A DNA stretch of 64,000 bases, from contig OV884009.1 in assembly GCA_930367205.1 (NCBI GenBank), positions 118,247,454-118,311,453 on the forward strand, in the 5' to 3' direction. This document shows positions 1 to 9,847 of this stretch, piece after piece. The position numbers and the translations under genes are program-made. Position 1 is the first letter of the stretch. Each line of letters opens with the position of its first letter. This DNA comes from Acanthosoma haemorrhoidale (Eukaryota > Arthropoda > Insecta > Hemiptera > Acanthosomatidae). The notes beneath the pieces were generated by a model. The model was not told the DNA's origin, ran no database searches, and saw only the letters and a list, made by a program, of their open reading frames with translations.

Positions 1-62
1 GTTAATATATGCCCCGAATGGGTGTTGTCCCGACGGACTAAGCTTCTTAGTTGTTATTATTA
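1..62 (+). repeat. Satellite monomer, subfamily A (commonest type)
   Basis: A representative full monomer. Layout: 1-10 GTTAATATAT; 11-36 a subfamily-specific segment containing GCCCCGAATGGG and GTCCCGACGG; 37-51 the dyad ACTAAG-CTT-CTTAGT; 47-62 a tail built of TTAG-type microrepeats. The tail end varies between copies (ATTATTA here; GTGTTA, TTGTTA, TTGCTA or GTTTTA elsewhere). Type A often follows itself in pairs or triples with the GTGTTA tail. It contains several CpGs, and several of the other subfamilies differ from it at these CpGs. Confidence 0.95.
37..51. repeat. Conserved 15-bp dyad in each monomer (ACTAAG-CTT-CTTAGT)
   Basis: A perfect 6-bp inverted repeat with a 3-base spacer, overlapping the HindIII site AAGCTT. 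This is the first instance; it recurs at monomer positions 37-51 in most of the copies. It is the least variable part of the unit apart from the GTTAATATAT start. Variants that weaken it are restricted to particular subfamilies: the CTGCCTAAG copies, GAAATAAG copies (for example 2005, 3850, 12961), CTATTT or CTTTTT copies, CTTGTTAG copies, and the 55-bp class, whose right arm is cut. It could form a small cruciform or hairpin or be a binding site for a dimeric protein; the function is inference only. Confidence 0.85.
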
Positions 63-124
63 GTTAATAAATGGCGCGAATTAGTTTTTCCCCGACGGAC
101 TAAGCTTCTTAGTTGTTAGTTTTA
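63..124 (+). repeat. Satellite monomer, subfamily J (AATAAATGGCGCGAATTAG)
   Basis: A subfamily marked by TAAATGG instead of TATATGG and by GCGCGAATTAG. It follows a type A monomer, often one starting GTTTATATAT, and is usually followed by a type A copy with the GACGTAC ending. The pair GTTTATATAT-A then J is a useful tag for large duplications (copies near 2467, 4064, 10957, 13423, 34.4 kb, 43.7 kb, 45.1 kb, 48.2 kb and 54.97 kb). Confidence 0.9.
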
Positions 125-248
125 GTTAATATATGCCCCGAATGGGTGTTGTCCCGACGTACTAAGCTTCTTAGTTGTTATTGTTAGTTAATATATGCCC
201 CGAATGGGTGTTGTCCTGACGGACTAAGCTTCTTAGTTGTTATTATTA

Positions 249-310
249 GTTAATATATGGCGCGAATAAGTTTTTCCCCGACGGACTAAGCTTCTTAGTT
301 GTTATTGTTA
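249..310 (+). repeat. Satellite monomer, subfamily B (GCGCGAATAAG type)
   Basis: Has GGCGCGAATAAGTTTTTCC in the variable segment. It generally follows a type A monomer with the ATTATTA tail and precedes a type C monomer, forming the recurrent A-B-C string. A sister form reads GCGCGAATGAG and ends GACCG or GACGG (for example 986-1047); it typically follows a TTGCTA tail. Confidence 0.9.
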
Positions 311-372
311 GTTAATATATGGCCCAAATGAGCGTTTTCCAGACGTACTAAGCTTCTTAGTTGTTAGTTTTA
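311..372 (+). repeat. Satellite monomer, subfamily C (GCCCAAATGAGCG type)
   Basis: Marked by GGCCCAAATGAGCG and TTTTCC followed by AGACGTAC, TGACGTAC or TGACGG. C monomers ending TGACGG are the ones that carry the 7-bp tail deletion (the 55-bp class). C monomers ending GACGTAC keep 62 bp and usually lead to type H. A sub-variant has GAGCATTTTCC (for example 862-923 and many copies between 11.8 and 40.4 kb). Confidence 0.9.
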
Positions 373-434
373 GTTAATATATGCCCCGAATGGGTGTTTC
401 CCCGAAAGACTAAGCTTCTTAGTTGTTATTGCTA
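373..434 (+). repeat. Satellite monomer, subfamily H (CCCCGAAAGAC type)
   Basis: A type A left half (GCCCCGAATGGGTG) joined to TTTCCCCGAAAGAC. It nearly always follows a type C monomer with a GTTTTA tail and ends with TTGCTA. The left and right halves also occur separately in other subfamilies, so it looks like an old chimera made by exchange inside the monomer. Confidence 0.88.
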
Positions 435-558
435 GTTAATATATGCCCCGAATGGGTGTTGTCCCGACGGACTAAGCTTCTTAGTTGTTAGTGTTAGTTA
501 ATATATGCCCCGAATGGGTGTTGTCCCGACGGACTAAGCTTCTTAGTTGTTAGTGTTA

Positions 559-620
559 GTTAATATATGCCCCAAATGGGTGTTGTCCCGACAGACTAAG
601 CTTCTTAGTTGTTATTGTTA
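559..620 (+). repeat. Satellite monomer, subfamily A-prime (CCCCAAAT / GACAG)
   Basis: Differs from type A by CCCCGAAT to CCCCAAAT and GACGG to GACAG. Both are CpG-to-CpA changes, as expected from deamination of methylated cytosine on the opposite strand. It commonly directly precedes the 55-bp type C monomer, as here. Confidence 0.88.
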
Positions 621-675
621 GTTAATATATGGCCCAAATGAGCGTTTTCCTGACGGACTAAGCTTCTTATCGTTA
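621..675 (+). repeat. 55-bp monomer class (7-bp tail deletion), first of 59 copies
   Basis: A type C monomer ending CTTATCGTTAG where other copies read CTTAGTTGTTATTGTTAG. Exactly one GTTGTTA microrepeat unit is missing, plus a T-to-C change. Starts: 621, 1296, 2653, 3514, 4684, 5545, 6591, 7452, 8188, 8739, 10406, 11577, 12252, 13609, 14470, 15206, 15757, 17238, 18037, 18773, 24842, 25578, 32329, 33066, 34670, 35221, 41662, 42399, 44003, 44554, 45353, 45594, 46827, 47067, 47618, 48417, 48658, 49891, 50379, 50929, 51294, 51969, 52210, 53443, 53683, 54234, 55839, 56079, 56630, 57429, 57670, 58841, 59329, 59879, 60244, 61229, 61966, 62207, 63378. None lies between 18828 and 24841 or between 25633 and 32328. 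All share the T-to-C change, which suggests a single origin. The shortened right arm weakens the dyad. Confidence 0.95.
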
Positions 676-737
676 GTTAATATATGGCCCGAATGAGTGT
701 TGTCCCGACGGACTAAGCTTCTTAGTTGTTAGTGTTA
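676..737 (+). repeat. Satellite monomer, subfamily I (follows the 55-bp class)
   Basis: GGCCCGAATGAG joined to a type A right part (TGTTGTCCCGACGG). It follows nearly every 55-bp monomer, giving a fixed C55-I-A string. Exceptions are 11632 (type D-like right half) and 17293 (the I monomer is missing). A sub-variant starting GGTAAT with GCCTGAATG follows at 2708, 10461 and 13664; GGTAAT without that change follows at 51349 and 60299. Confidence 0.9.
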
Positions 738-923
738 GTTAATATATGCCCCGAATGGGTGTTGTCCCGACGGACTAAGCTTCTTAGTTGTTATTATTAG
801 TTAATATATGGCGCGAATAAGTTTTTCCCCGACGGACTAAGCTTCTTAGTTGTTATTGTTAGTTAATATATGGCCCAAATGAGCATTTTCCTGACGTACT
901 AAGCTTCTTAGTTGTTATTGTTA

Positions 924-985
924 GTTAATATATGGCCCGAATGAGTGTTTCCCCGACAGACTAAGCTTCTTAGTTGTTATTGCTA
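924..985 (+). repeat. Satellite monomer, subfamily D (GCCCGAATGAGTGTTTCC)
   Basis: Marked by GGCCCGAATGAGTGTTTCC with endings CCGACAG (here), CCGACGG, CCGACGAAC, CCCAACGG, CCCCACGG or CCGAAAG. The endings occur in a conserved order in runs of D monomers (for example 4.98-5.23 kb), so they serve as tags of larger repeat units. The CCGAAAG form is often followed by CTTCCTAG. Confidence 0.9.
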
Positions 986-1660
986 GTTAATATATGGCGC
1001 GAATGAGTTTTTCCCCGACCGACTAAGCTTCTTAGTTGTTAGTGTTAGTTAATATATGCCCCGAATGGGTGTTGTCCCGACGGACTAAGCTTCTTAGTTG
1101 TTAGTGTTAGTTAATATATGCCCCGAATGGGTGTTGTCCCGACGGACTAAGCTTCTTAGTTGTTATTGTTAGTTAATATATGGCCCGAATGAGTGTTTCC
1201 CCGACAGACTAAGCTTCTTAGTTGTTATTGTTAGTTAATATATGCCCCAAATGGGTGTTGTCCCGACAGACTAAGCTTCTTAGTTGTTATTGTTAGTTAA
1301 TATATGGCCCAAATGAGCGTTTTCCTGACGGACTAAGCTTCTTATCGTTAGTTAATATATGGCCCGAATGAGTGTTGTCCCGACGGACTAAGCTTCTTAG
1401 TTGTTAGTGTTAGTTAATATATGCCCCGAATGGGTGTTGTCCCGACGGACTAAGCTTCTTAGTTGTTATTATTAGTTAATATATGGCGCGAATAAGTTTT
1501 TCCCCGACGGACTAAGCTTCTTAGTTGTTATTGTTAGTTAATATATGGCCCAAATGAGCGTTTTCCTGACGGACTAAGCTTCTTAGTTGTTAGTTTTAGT
1601 TAATATATGCCCCGAATAGGTGTTTCCCCGACAGACTAAGCTTCTTAGTTGTTATTGTTA

Positions 1661-1722
1661 GTTAATATATGGCCCGAATGAGGTTTTCCCCGACGGACTA
1701 AGCTTCTTAGTTGTTATTGTTA
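1661..1722 (+). repeat. Satellite monomer, subfamily F (GAATGAGGTTTTCC)
   Basis: Type D with GAGGTTTTCC instead of GAGTGTTTCC. It is nearly always immediately followed by type E and then by a D or G monomer with CCCCACGG, forming an F-E-D/G cassette found throughout the array. Confidence 0.9.
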
Positions 1723-1784
1723 GTTAATATATGGCACGAATGAGTGTTTCCCCGACTGCCTAAGCTTCTTAGTTGTTATTGTTA
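1723..1784 (+). repeat. Satellite monomer, subfamily E (GGCACGAATG / GACTGCC)
   Basis: Marked by GGCACGAATGAG and CCCGACTGCCTAAG. The GACTGCC change shortens the dyad stem to 5 bp. It follows type F in almost every case. A CpG-transition derivative, GGCATGAATG, occurs at 34184 and 43517, exactly 9333 bp apart. Confidence 0.9.
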
Positions 1785-3630
1785 GTTAATATATGGCCCG
1801 AATGGGTGTTGTCCCGACGGACTAAGCTTCTTAGTTGTTATTGCTAGTTAATATATGGCGCGAATGAGTTTTTCCCCGACCGACTAAGCTTCTTAGTTGT
1901 TAGTGTTAGTTAATATATGCCCCGAATGGGTGTTGTCCCGACGGACTAAGCTTCTTAGTTGTTAGTGTTAGTTAATATATGCCCCGAATGGGTGTTGTCC
2001 CGACGAAATAAGCTTCTTAGTTGTTAGTGTTAGTTAATATATGGCCCGAATGAGTGTTTCCCCGACAGACTAAGCTTCTTAGTTGTTATTGCTAGTTAAT
2101 ATATGGCGCGAATGAGTTTTTCCCCGACGGACTAAGCTTCTTAGTTGTTAGTTTTAGTTAATATATGCCCCGAATAGGTGTTTCCCCGACAGACTAAGCT
2201 TCTTAGTTGTTATTGTTAGTTAATATATGGCCCGAATGAGGTTTTCCCCGACGGACTAAGCTTCTTAGTTGTTATTGTTAGTTAATATATGGCACGAATG
2301 AGTGTTTCCCCGACTGCCTAAGCTTCTTAGTTGTTATTGTTAGTTAATATATGGCCCGAATGAGTGTTTCCCCGACGGACTAAGCTTCTTAGTTGTTATT
2401 GTTAGTTAATATATGGCCCGAATGAGTGTTTCCCCGACGGACTAAGCTTCTTAGTTGTTAGTGTTAGTTTATATATGCCCCGAATGGGTGTTGTCCCGAC
2501 GGACTAAGCTTCTTAGTTGTTATTATTAGTTAATAAATGGCGCGAATTAGTTTTTCCCCGACGGACTAAGCTTCTTAGTTGTTAGTTTTAGTTAATATAT
2601 GCCCCGAATGGGTGTTGTCCCGACGTACTAAGCTTCTTAGTTGTTAGTGTTAGTTAATATATGGCCCAAATGAGCGTTTTCCTGACGGACTAAGCTTCTT
2701 ATCGTTAGGTAATATATGGCCTGAATGAGTGTTGTCCCGACGGACTAAGCTTCTTAGTTGTTAGTGTTAGTTAATATATGCCCCGAATGGGTGTTGTCCC
2801 GACGGACTAAGCTTCTTAGTTGTTATTATTAGTTAATATATGGCGCGAATGAGTTTTTCCCCGACGGACTAAGCTTCTTAGTTGTTATTGTTAGTTAATA
2901 TATGGCCCAAATGAGCGTTTTCCTGACGTACTAAGCTTCTTAGTTGTTATTGTTAGTTAATATATGGCTCGAATGAGTTTTTCCCCGACGGACTAAGCTT
3001 CTTAGTTGTTATTGTTAGTTAATATATGGCCCGAATGAGTGTTTCCCCGACGAACTAAGCTTCTTAGTTGTTATTGTTAGTTAATATATGGCCCGAATGA
3101 GTGTTTCCCCAACGGACTAAGCTTCTTAGTTGTTATTGTTAGTTAATATATGGCCCGAATGAGTGTTTCCCCGAAAGACTAAGCTTCCTAGTTGTTATTG
3201 CTAGTTAATATATGCCCCAAATGAGTGTTGTCCCGACGTACTAAGCTTCTTAGTTGTTAGTGTTAGTTAATATATGCCCCGAATGGGTGTTGTCCCGACG
3301 GACTAAGCTTGTTAGTTGTTATTGCTAGTTAATATATGCCCCAAATGAGTGTTGTCCCGACGTACTAAGCTTCTTAGTTGTTAGTGTTAGTTAATATATG
3401 CCCCGAATGGGTGTTGTCCCGACGGACTAAGCTTGTTAGTTGTTATTGCTAGTTAATATATGGCGCGAATGAGTTTTTCCCCGACGGACTAAGCTTCTTA
3501 GTTGTTAGTTTTAGTTAATATATGGCCCAAATGAGCGTTTTCCTGACGGACTAAGCTTCTTATCGTTAGTTAATATATGGCCCGAATGAGTGTTGTCCCG
3601 ACGGACTAAGCTATTTAGTTGTTAGTGTTA

Positions 3631-3691
3631 GTTAATATTGCCCCGAATGGGTGTTGTCCCGACGGACTAAGCTTCTTAGTTGTTATTGCTA
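3631..3691 (+). repeat. 61-bp monomer class (1-bp deletion), first of 15 copies
   Basis: A type A monomer starting GTTAATATTGCC instead of GTTAATATATGCC, one base shorter. Starts: 3631, 5662, 7569, 14587, 18154, 24959, 33183, 42516, 46944, 50008, 50496, 53560, 55956, 58958, 59446. Every copy is preceded by a monomer with an altered dyad: AAGCTATTTAG in the first six, AAGCTTTTTAG from 33 kb onward. The CTATTT form loses the HindIII site. The two linked mutations travel together as one haplotype. Confidence 0.95.
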
Positions 3692-4063
3692 GTTAATATA
3701 TGGCGCGAATGAGTTTTTCCCCGACCGACTAAGCTTCTTAGTTGTTAGTGTTAGTTAATATATGCCCCGAATGGGTGTTGTCCCGACGGACTAAGCTTCT
3801 TAGTTGTTAGTGTTAGTTAATATATGCCCCGAATGGGTGTTGTCCCGACGAAATAAGCTTCTTAGTTGTTAGTGTTAGTTAATATATGCCCCGAATGGGT
3901 GTTGTCCCGACGGACTAAGCTTCTTAGTTGTTATTGCTAGTTAATATATGGCGCGAATGAGTTTTTCCCCGACCGACTAAGCTTCTTAGTTGTTATTGTT
4001 AGTTAATATATGGCCCGAATGAGTGTTTCCCCGACGGACTAAGCTTCTTAGTTGTTAGTGTTA

Positions 4064-6170
4064 GTTTATATATGCCCCGAATGGGTGTTGTCCCGACGGA
4101 CTAAGCTTCTTAGTTGTTATTATTAGTTAATAAATGGCGCGAATTAGTTTTTCCCCGACGGACTAAGCTTCTTAGTTGTTAGTTTTAGTTAATATATGCC
4201 CCGAATGGGTGTTGTCCCGACGTACTAAGCTTCTTAGTTGTTATTGTTAGTTAATATATGCCCCGAATGGGTGTTGTCCCGACGGACTAAGCTTCTTAGT
4301 TGTTATTATTAGTTAATATATGGCGCGAATAAGTTTTTCCCCGACGGACTAAGCTTCTTAGTTGTTATTGTTAGTTAATATATGGCCCAAATGAGCGTTT
4401 TCCAGACGTACTAAGCTTCTTAGTTGTTAGTTTTAGTTAATATATGCCCCGAATGGGTGTTTCCCCGAAAGACTAAGCTTCTTAGTTGTTATTGCTAGTT
4501 AATATATGCCCCGAATGGGTGTTGTCCCGACGGACTAAGCTTCTTAGTTGTTAGTGTTAGTTAATATATGCCCCGAATGGGTGTTGTCCCGACGGACTAA
4601 GCTTCTTAGTTGTTAGTGTTAGTTAATATATGCCCCAAATGGGTGTTGTCCCGACAGACTAAGCTTCTTAGTTGTTATTGTTAGTTAATATATGGCCCAA
4701 ATGAGCGTTTTCCTGACGGACTAAGCTTCTTATCGTTAGTTAATATATGGCCCGAATGAGTGTTGTCCCGACGGACTAAGCTTCTTAGTTGTTAGTGTTA
4801 GTTAATATATGCCCCGAATGGGTGTTGTCCCGACGGACTAAGCTTCTTAGTTGTTATTATTAGTTAATATATGGCGCGAATAAGTTTTTCCCCGACGGAC
4901 TAAGCTTCTTAGTTGTTATTGTTAGTTAATATATGGCCCAAATGAGCGTTTTCCTGACGTACTAAGCTTCTTAGTTGTTATTGTTAGTTAATATATGGCT
5001 CGAATGAGTTTTTCCCCGACGGACTAAGCTTCTTAGTTGTTATTGTTAGTTAATATATGGCCCGAATGAGTGTTTCCCCGACGAACTAAGCTTCTTAGTT
5101 GTTATTGTTAGTTAATATATGGCCCGAATGAGTGTTTCCCCGACGGACTAAGCTTCTTAGTTGTTATTGTTAGTTAATATATGGCCCGAATGAGTGTTTC
5201 CCCGAAAGACTAAGCTTCCTAGTTGTTATTGCTAGTTAATATATGCCCCAAATGAGTGTTGTCCCGACGTACTAAGCTTCTTAGTTGTTAGTGTTAGTTA
5301 ATATATGCCCCGAATGGGTGTTGTCCCGACGGACTAAGCTTGTTAGTTGTTATTGCTAGTTAATATATGCCCCAAATGAGTGTTGTCCCGACGTACTAAG
5401 CTTCTTAGTTGTTAGTGTTAGTTAATATATGCCCCGAATGGGTGTTGTCCCGACGGACTAAGCTTGTTAGTTGTTATTGCTAGTTAATATATGGCGCGAA
5501 TGAGTTTTTCCCCGACGGACTAAGCTTCTTAGTTGTTAGTTTTAGTTAATATATGGCCCAAATGAGCGTTTTCCTGACGGACTAAGCTTCTTATCGTTAG
5601 TTAATATATGGCCCGAATGAGTGTTGTCCCGACGGACTAAGCTATTTAGTTGTTAGTGTTAGTTAATATTGCCCCGAATGGGTGTTGTCCCGACGGACTA
5701 AGCTTCTTAGTTGTTATTGCTAGTTAATATATGGCGCGAATGAGTTTTTCCCCGACCGACTAAGCTTCTTAGTTGTTAGTGTTAGTTAATATATGCCCCG
5801 AATGGGTGTTGTCCCGACGGACTAAGCTTCTTAGTTGTTAGTGTTAGTTAATATATGCCCCGAATGGGTGTTGTCCCGACGAAATAAGCTTCTTAGTTGT
5901 TAGTGTTAGTTAATATATGCCCCGAATGGGTGTTGTCCCGACGGACTAAGCTTCTTAGTTGTTATTGCTAGTTAATATATGGCGCGAATGAGTTTTTCCC
6001 CGACCGACTAAGCTTCTTAGTTGTTAGTGTTAGTTAATATATGCCCCGAATGGGTGTTGTCCCGACGGACTAAGCTTCTTAGTTGTTAGTGTTAGTTAAT
6101 ATATGCCCCGAATGGGTGTTGTCCCGACGGACTAAGCTTCTTAGTTGTTATTGTTAGTTAATATATGGCC
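4064..6170 (+). repeat. Segmental duplication related to 16618-18662
   Basis: The monomer order matches 16618-18662 at offset 12554, and 12492 after a one-monomer (62-bp) loss near 17293. Shared tags include the 55-bp monomer at 4684, the CTATTT/61-bp haplotype at 5662 and GAAATAAG at 5881 (18373 in the partner). The first 0.9 kb also matches 1-930 at offset 4063. Confidence 0.8.
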
Positions 6171-6590
6171 CGAATGGGTGTTGTCCCGACGGACTAAGCT
6201 TCTTAGTTGTTAGTGTTAGTTAATATATGCCCCAAATGGGTGTTGTCCCGACAGACTAAGCTTCTTAGTTGTTATTGTTAGTTAATATATGGCCCAAATG
6301 AGCGTTTTCCAGACGTACTAAGCTTCTTAGTTGTTAGTTTTAGTTAATATATGCCCCGAATGGGTGTTTCCCCGAAAGACTAAGCTTCTTAGTTGTTATT
6401 GCTAGTTAATATATGCCCCGAATGGGTGTTGTCCCGACGGACTAAGCTTCTTAGTTGTTAGTGTTAGTTAATATATGCCCCGAATGGGTGTTGTCCCGAC
6501 GGACTAAGCTTCTTAGTTGTTAGTGTTAGTTAATATATGCCCCAAATGGGTGTTGTCCCGACAGACTAAGCTTCTTAGTTGTTATTGTTA

Positions 6591-9020
6591 GTTAATATAT
6601 GGCCCAAATGAGCGTTTTCCTGACGGACTAAGCTTCTTATCGTTAGTTAATATATGGCCCGAATGAGTGTTGTCCCGACGGACTAAGCTTCTTAGTTGTT
6701 AGTGTTAGTTAATATATGCCCCGAATGGGTGTTGTCCCGACGGACTAAGCTTCTTAGTTGTTATTATTAGTTAATATATGGCGCGAATAAGTTTTTCCCC
6801 GACGGACTAAGCTTCTTAGTTGTTATTGTTAGTTAATATATGGCCCAAATGAGCGTTTTCCTGACGTACTAAGCTTCTTAGTTGTTATTGTTAGTTAATA
6901 TATGGCTCGAATGAGTTTTTCCCCGACGGACTAAGCTTCTTAGTTGTTATTGTTAGTTAATATATGGCCCGAATGAGTGTTTCCCCGACGGACTAAGCTT
7001 CTTAGTTGTTATTGTTAGTTAATATATGGCCCGAATGAGTGTTTCCCCGACGGACTAAGCTTCTTAGTTGTTATTGTTAGTTAATATATGGCCCGAATGA
7101 GTGTTTCCCCGAAAGACTAAGCTTCCTAGTTGTTATTGCTAGTTAATATATGCCCCAAATGAGTGTTGTCCCGACGTACTAAGCTTCTTAGTTGTTAGTG
7201 TTAGTTAATATATGCCCCGAATGGGTGTTGTCCCGACGGACTAAGCTTGTTAGTTGTTATTGCTAGTTAATATATGCCCCAAATGGGTGTTGTCCCGACG
7301 GACTAAGCTTCTTAGTTGTTAGTGTTAGTTAATATATGCCCCGAATGGGTGTTGTCCCGACGGACTAAGCTTGTTAGTTGTTATTGCTAGTTAATATATG
7401 GCGCGAATGAGTTTTTCCCCGACGGACTAAGCTTCTTAGTTGTTATTGTTAGTTAATATATGGCCCAAATGAGCGTTTTCCTGACGGACTAAGCTTCTTA
7501 TCGTTAGTTAATATATGGCCCGAATGAGTGTTGTCCCGACGGACTAAGCTATTTAGTTGTTAGTGTTAGTTAATATTGCCCCGAATGGGTGTTGTCCCGA
7601 CGGACTAAGCTTCTTAGTTGTTATTGCTAGTTAATATATGGCGCGAATGAGTTTTTCCCCGACCGACTAAGCTTCTTAGTTGTTAGTGTTAGTTAATATA
7701 TGCCCCGAATGGGTGTTGTCCCGACGGACTAAGCTTCTTAGTTGTTAGTGTTAGTTAATATATGCCCCGAATGGGTGTTGTCCCGACGAAATAAGCTTCT
7801 TAGTTGTTAGTGTTAGTTAATATATGCCCCGAATGGGTGTTGTCCAGACGGACTAAGCTTCTTAGTTGTTATTGATAGTTAATATATGGCGCGAATGAGT
7901 TTTTCCCCGACCGACTAAGCTTCTTAGTTGTTATTGTTAGTTAATATATGCCCCGAATGGGTGTTGTCCCGACGGACTAAGCTTCTTAGTTGTTAGTGTT
8001 AGTTAATATATGCCCCGAATGGGTGTTGTCCCGACGGACTAAGCTTCTTAGTTGTTATTGTTAGTTAATATATGGCCCGAATGAGTGTTTCCCCGACAGA
8101 CTAAGCTTCTTAGTTGTTATTGCTAGTTAATATATGGCGCGAATGAGTTTTTCCCCGACCGACTAAGCTTCTTAGTTGTTAGTTTTAGTTAATATATGGC
8201 CCAAATGAGCGTTTTCCTGACGGACTAAGCTTCTTATCGTTAGTTAATATATGGCCCGAATGAGTGTTGTCCCGACGGACTAAGCTTCTTAGTTGTTAGT
8301 GTTAGTTAATATATGCCCCGAATGGGTGTTGTCCTGACGGACTAAGCTTCTTAGTTGTTATTATTAGTTAATATATGGCGCGAATAAGTTTTTCCCCGAC
8401 GGACTAAGCTTCTTAGTTGTTATTGTTAGTTAATATATGGCCCAAATGAGCGTTTTCCTGACGTACTAAGCTTCTTAGTTGTTAGTTTTAGTTAATATAT
8501 GCCCCGAATGGGTGTTTCCCCGAAAGACTAAGCTTCTTAGTTGTTATTGCTAGTTAATATATGCCCCGAATGGGTGTTGTCCCGACGGACTAAGCTTCTT
8601 AGTTGTTAGTGTTAGTTAATATATGCCCCGAATGGGTGTTGTCCCGACGGACTAAGCTTCTTAGTTGTTAGTGTTAGTTAATATATGCCCCAAATGGGTG
8701 TTGTCCCGACAGACTAAGCTTCTTAGTTGTTATTGTTAGTTAATATATGGCCCAAATGAGCGTTTTCCTGACGGACTAAGCTTCTTATCGTTAGTTAATA
8801 TATGGCCCGAATGAGTGTTGTCCCGACGGACTAAGCTTCTTAGTTGTTAGTGTTAGTTAATATATGCCCCGAATGGGTGTTGTCCCGACGGACTAAGCTT
8901 CTTAGTTGTTATTATTAGTTAATATATGGCGCGAATAAGTTTTTCCCCGACGGACTAAGCTTCTTAGTTGTTATTGTTAGTTAATATATGGCCCAAATGA
9001 GCATTTTCCTAACGGACTAA
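6591..9020 (+). repeat. Segmental duplication, offset 7018, copy 1
   Basis: Matches 13609-16038 at a constant offset of 7018 bp. Tags: GGCTCGAATG near 6904, CTTCCTAG near 7125, the 61-bp monomer at 7569, GAAATAAG at 7788, and 55-bp monomers at 7452, 8188 and 8739. The partner of CTTGTTAG near 7250 reads CTTCTTAG, while the one near 7373 is kept. Confidence 0.82.
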
Positions 9021-9103
9021 GCTTCTTAGTTGTTAGTTTTAGTTAATATATGCCCCGAATAGGTGTTTCCCCGACAGACTAAGCTTCTTAGTTGTTATTG
9101 TTA

Positions 9104-9847
9104 GTTAATATATGGCCCGAATGAGGTTTTCCCCGACGGACTAAGCTTCTTAGTTGTTATTGTTAGTTAATATATGGCACGAATGAGTGTTTCCCCGACT
9201 GCCTAAGCTTCTTAGTTGTTATTGTTAGTTAATATATGGCCCGAATGAGTGTTTCCCCCACGGACTAAGCTTCTTAGTTGTTATTGTTAGTTAATATATG
9301 GCCCGAATGAGTGTTTCCCCGACGGACTAAGCTTCTTAGTTGTTAGTGTTAGTTTATATATGCCCCGAATGGGTGTTGTCCCGACGGACTAAGCTTCTTA
9401 GTTGTTATTGTTAGTTAATATATGGCCCGAATGAGTGTTTCCCCGACAGACTAAGCTTCTTAGTTGTTATTGCTAGTTAATATATGGCCCGAATGAGGTT
9501 TTCCCCGACGGACTAAGCTTCTTAGTTGTTATTGTTAGTTAATATATGGCACGAATGAGTGTTTCCCCGACTGCCTAAGCTTCTTAGTTGTTATTGTTAG
9601 TTAATATATGGCCCGAATGAGTGTTTCCCCCACGGACTAAGCTTCTTAGTTGTTATTGTTAGTTAATATATGGCCCGAATGAGTGTTTCCCCGACGGACT
9701 AAGCTTCTTAGTTGTTAGTGTTAGTTTATATATGCCCCGAATGGGTGTTGTCCCGACGGACTAAGCTTCTTAGTTGTTATTGTTAGTTAATATATGGCCC
9801 GAATGAGTGTTTCCCCGACAGACTAAGCTTCTTAGTTGTTATTGCTA
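9104..9847 (+). repeat. 372-bp (6-monomer) tandem duplication
   Basis: The six-monomer string F-E-D(CCCCACGG)-D(CCGACGG)-A(GTTTATATAT)-D(CCGACAG) occupies 9104-9475 and again 9476-9847. The two GTTTATATAT starts are at 9352 and 9724, exactly 372 bp apart. A third F-E-D-D string follows from 9972 after two different monomers. It looks like a recent local unequal exchange. Confidence 0.88.

Larger units (their letters stand above)
1..3985 (+). repeat. Segmental duplication, copy 1 (offset 10956)
   Basis: Matches 10957-14941 at a constant offset of 10956 bp (178 monomers: 11 of 55 bp and 3 of 61 bp). Tags at this offset: the GTCCTGACGG variant at 214, GAAATAAG at 2005 and 3850, GTTTATATAT at 2467, the GGTAAT/GCCTGAATG pair at 2708, and CTATTT near 3611. 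Small patches differ (near 678, 985 and 3310), as gene conversion or later mutation would leave. It probably extends left beyond the window. Confidence 0.85.

Noticed and set aside
37..62. Rho-independent terminator (hairpin followed by T-rich sequence)
   Set aside because: The stem is only 6 bp and AT-rich, it is repeated about a thousand times with no genes, and the context is eukaryotic satellite.
47..62. Telomere-like repeats (TTAG motifs in the monomer tail)
   Set aside because: TTAGTTG-TTAGTG-TTAGTTA resembles TTAGG or TTTAGGG types only loosely, and no exact canonical telomere repeat run is present.
1..62. CENP-B-box-like motif on the reverse strand (ATTCGGGGCA)
   Set aside because: The first half fits NTTCGNNNNA but the required CGGG in the second half is missing, so the box is not supported.
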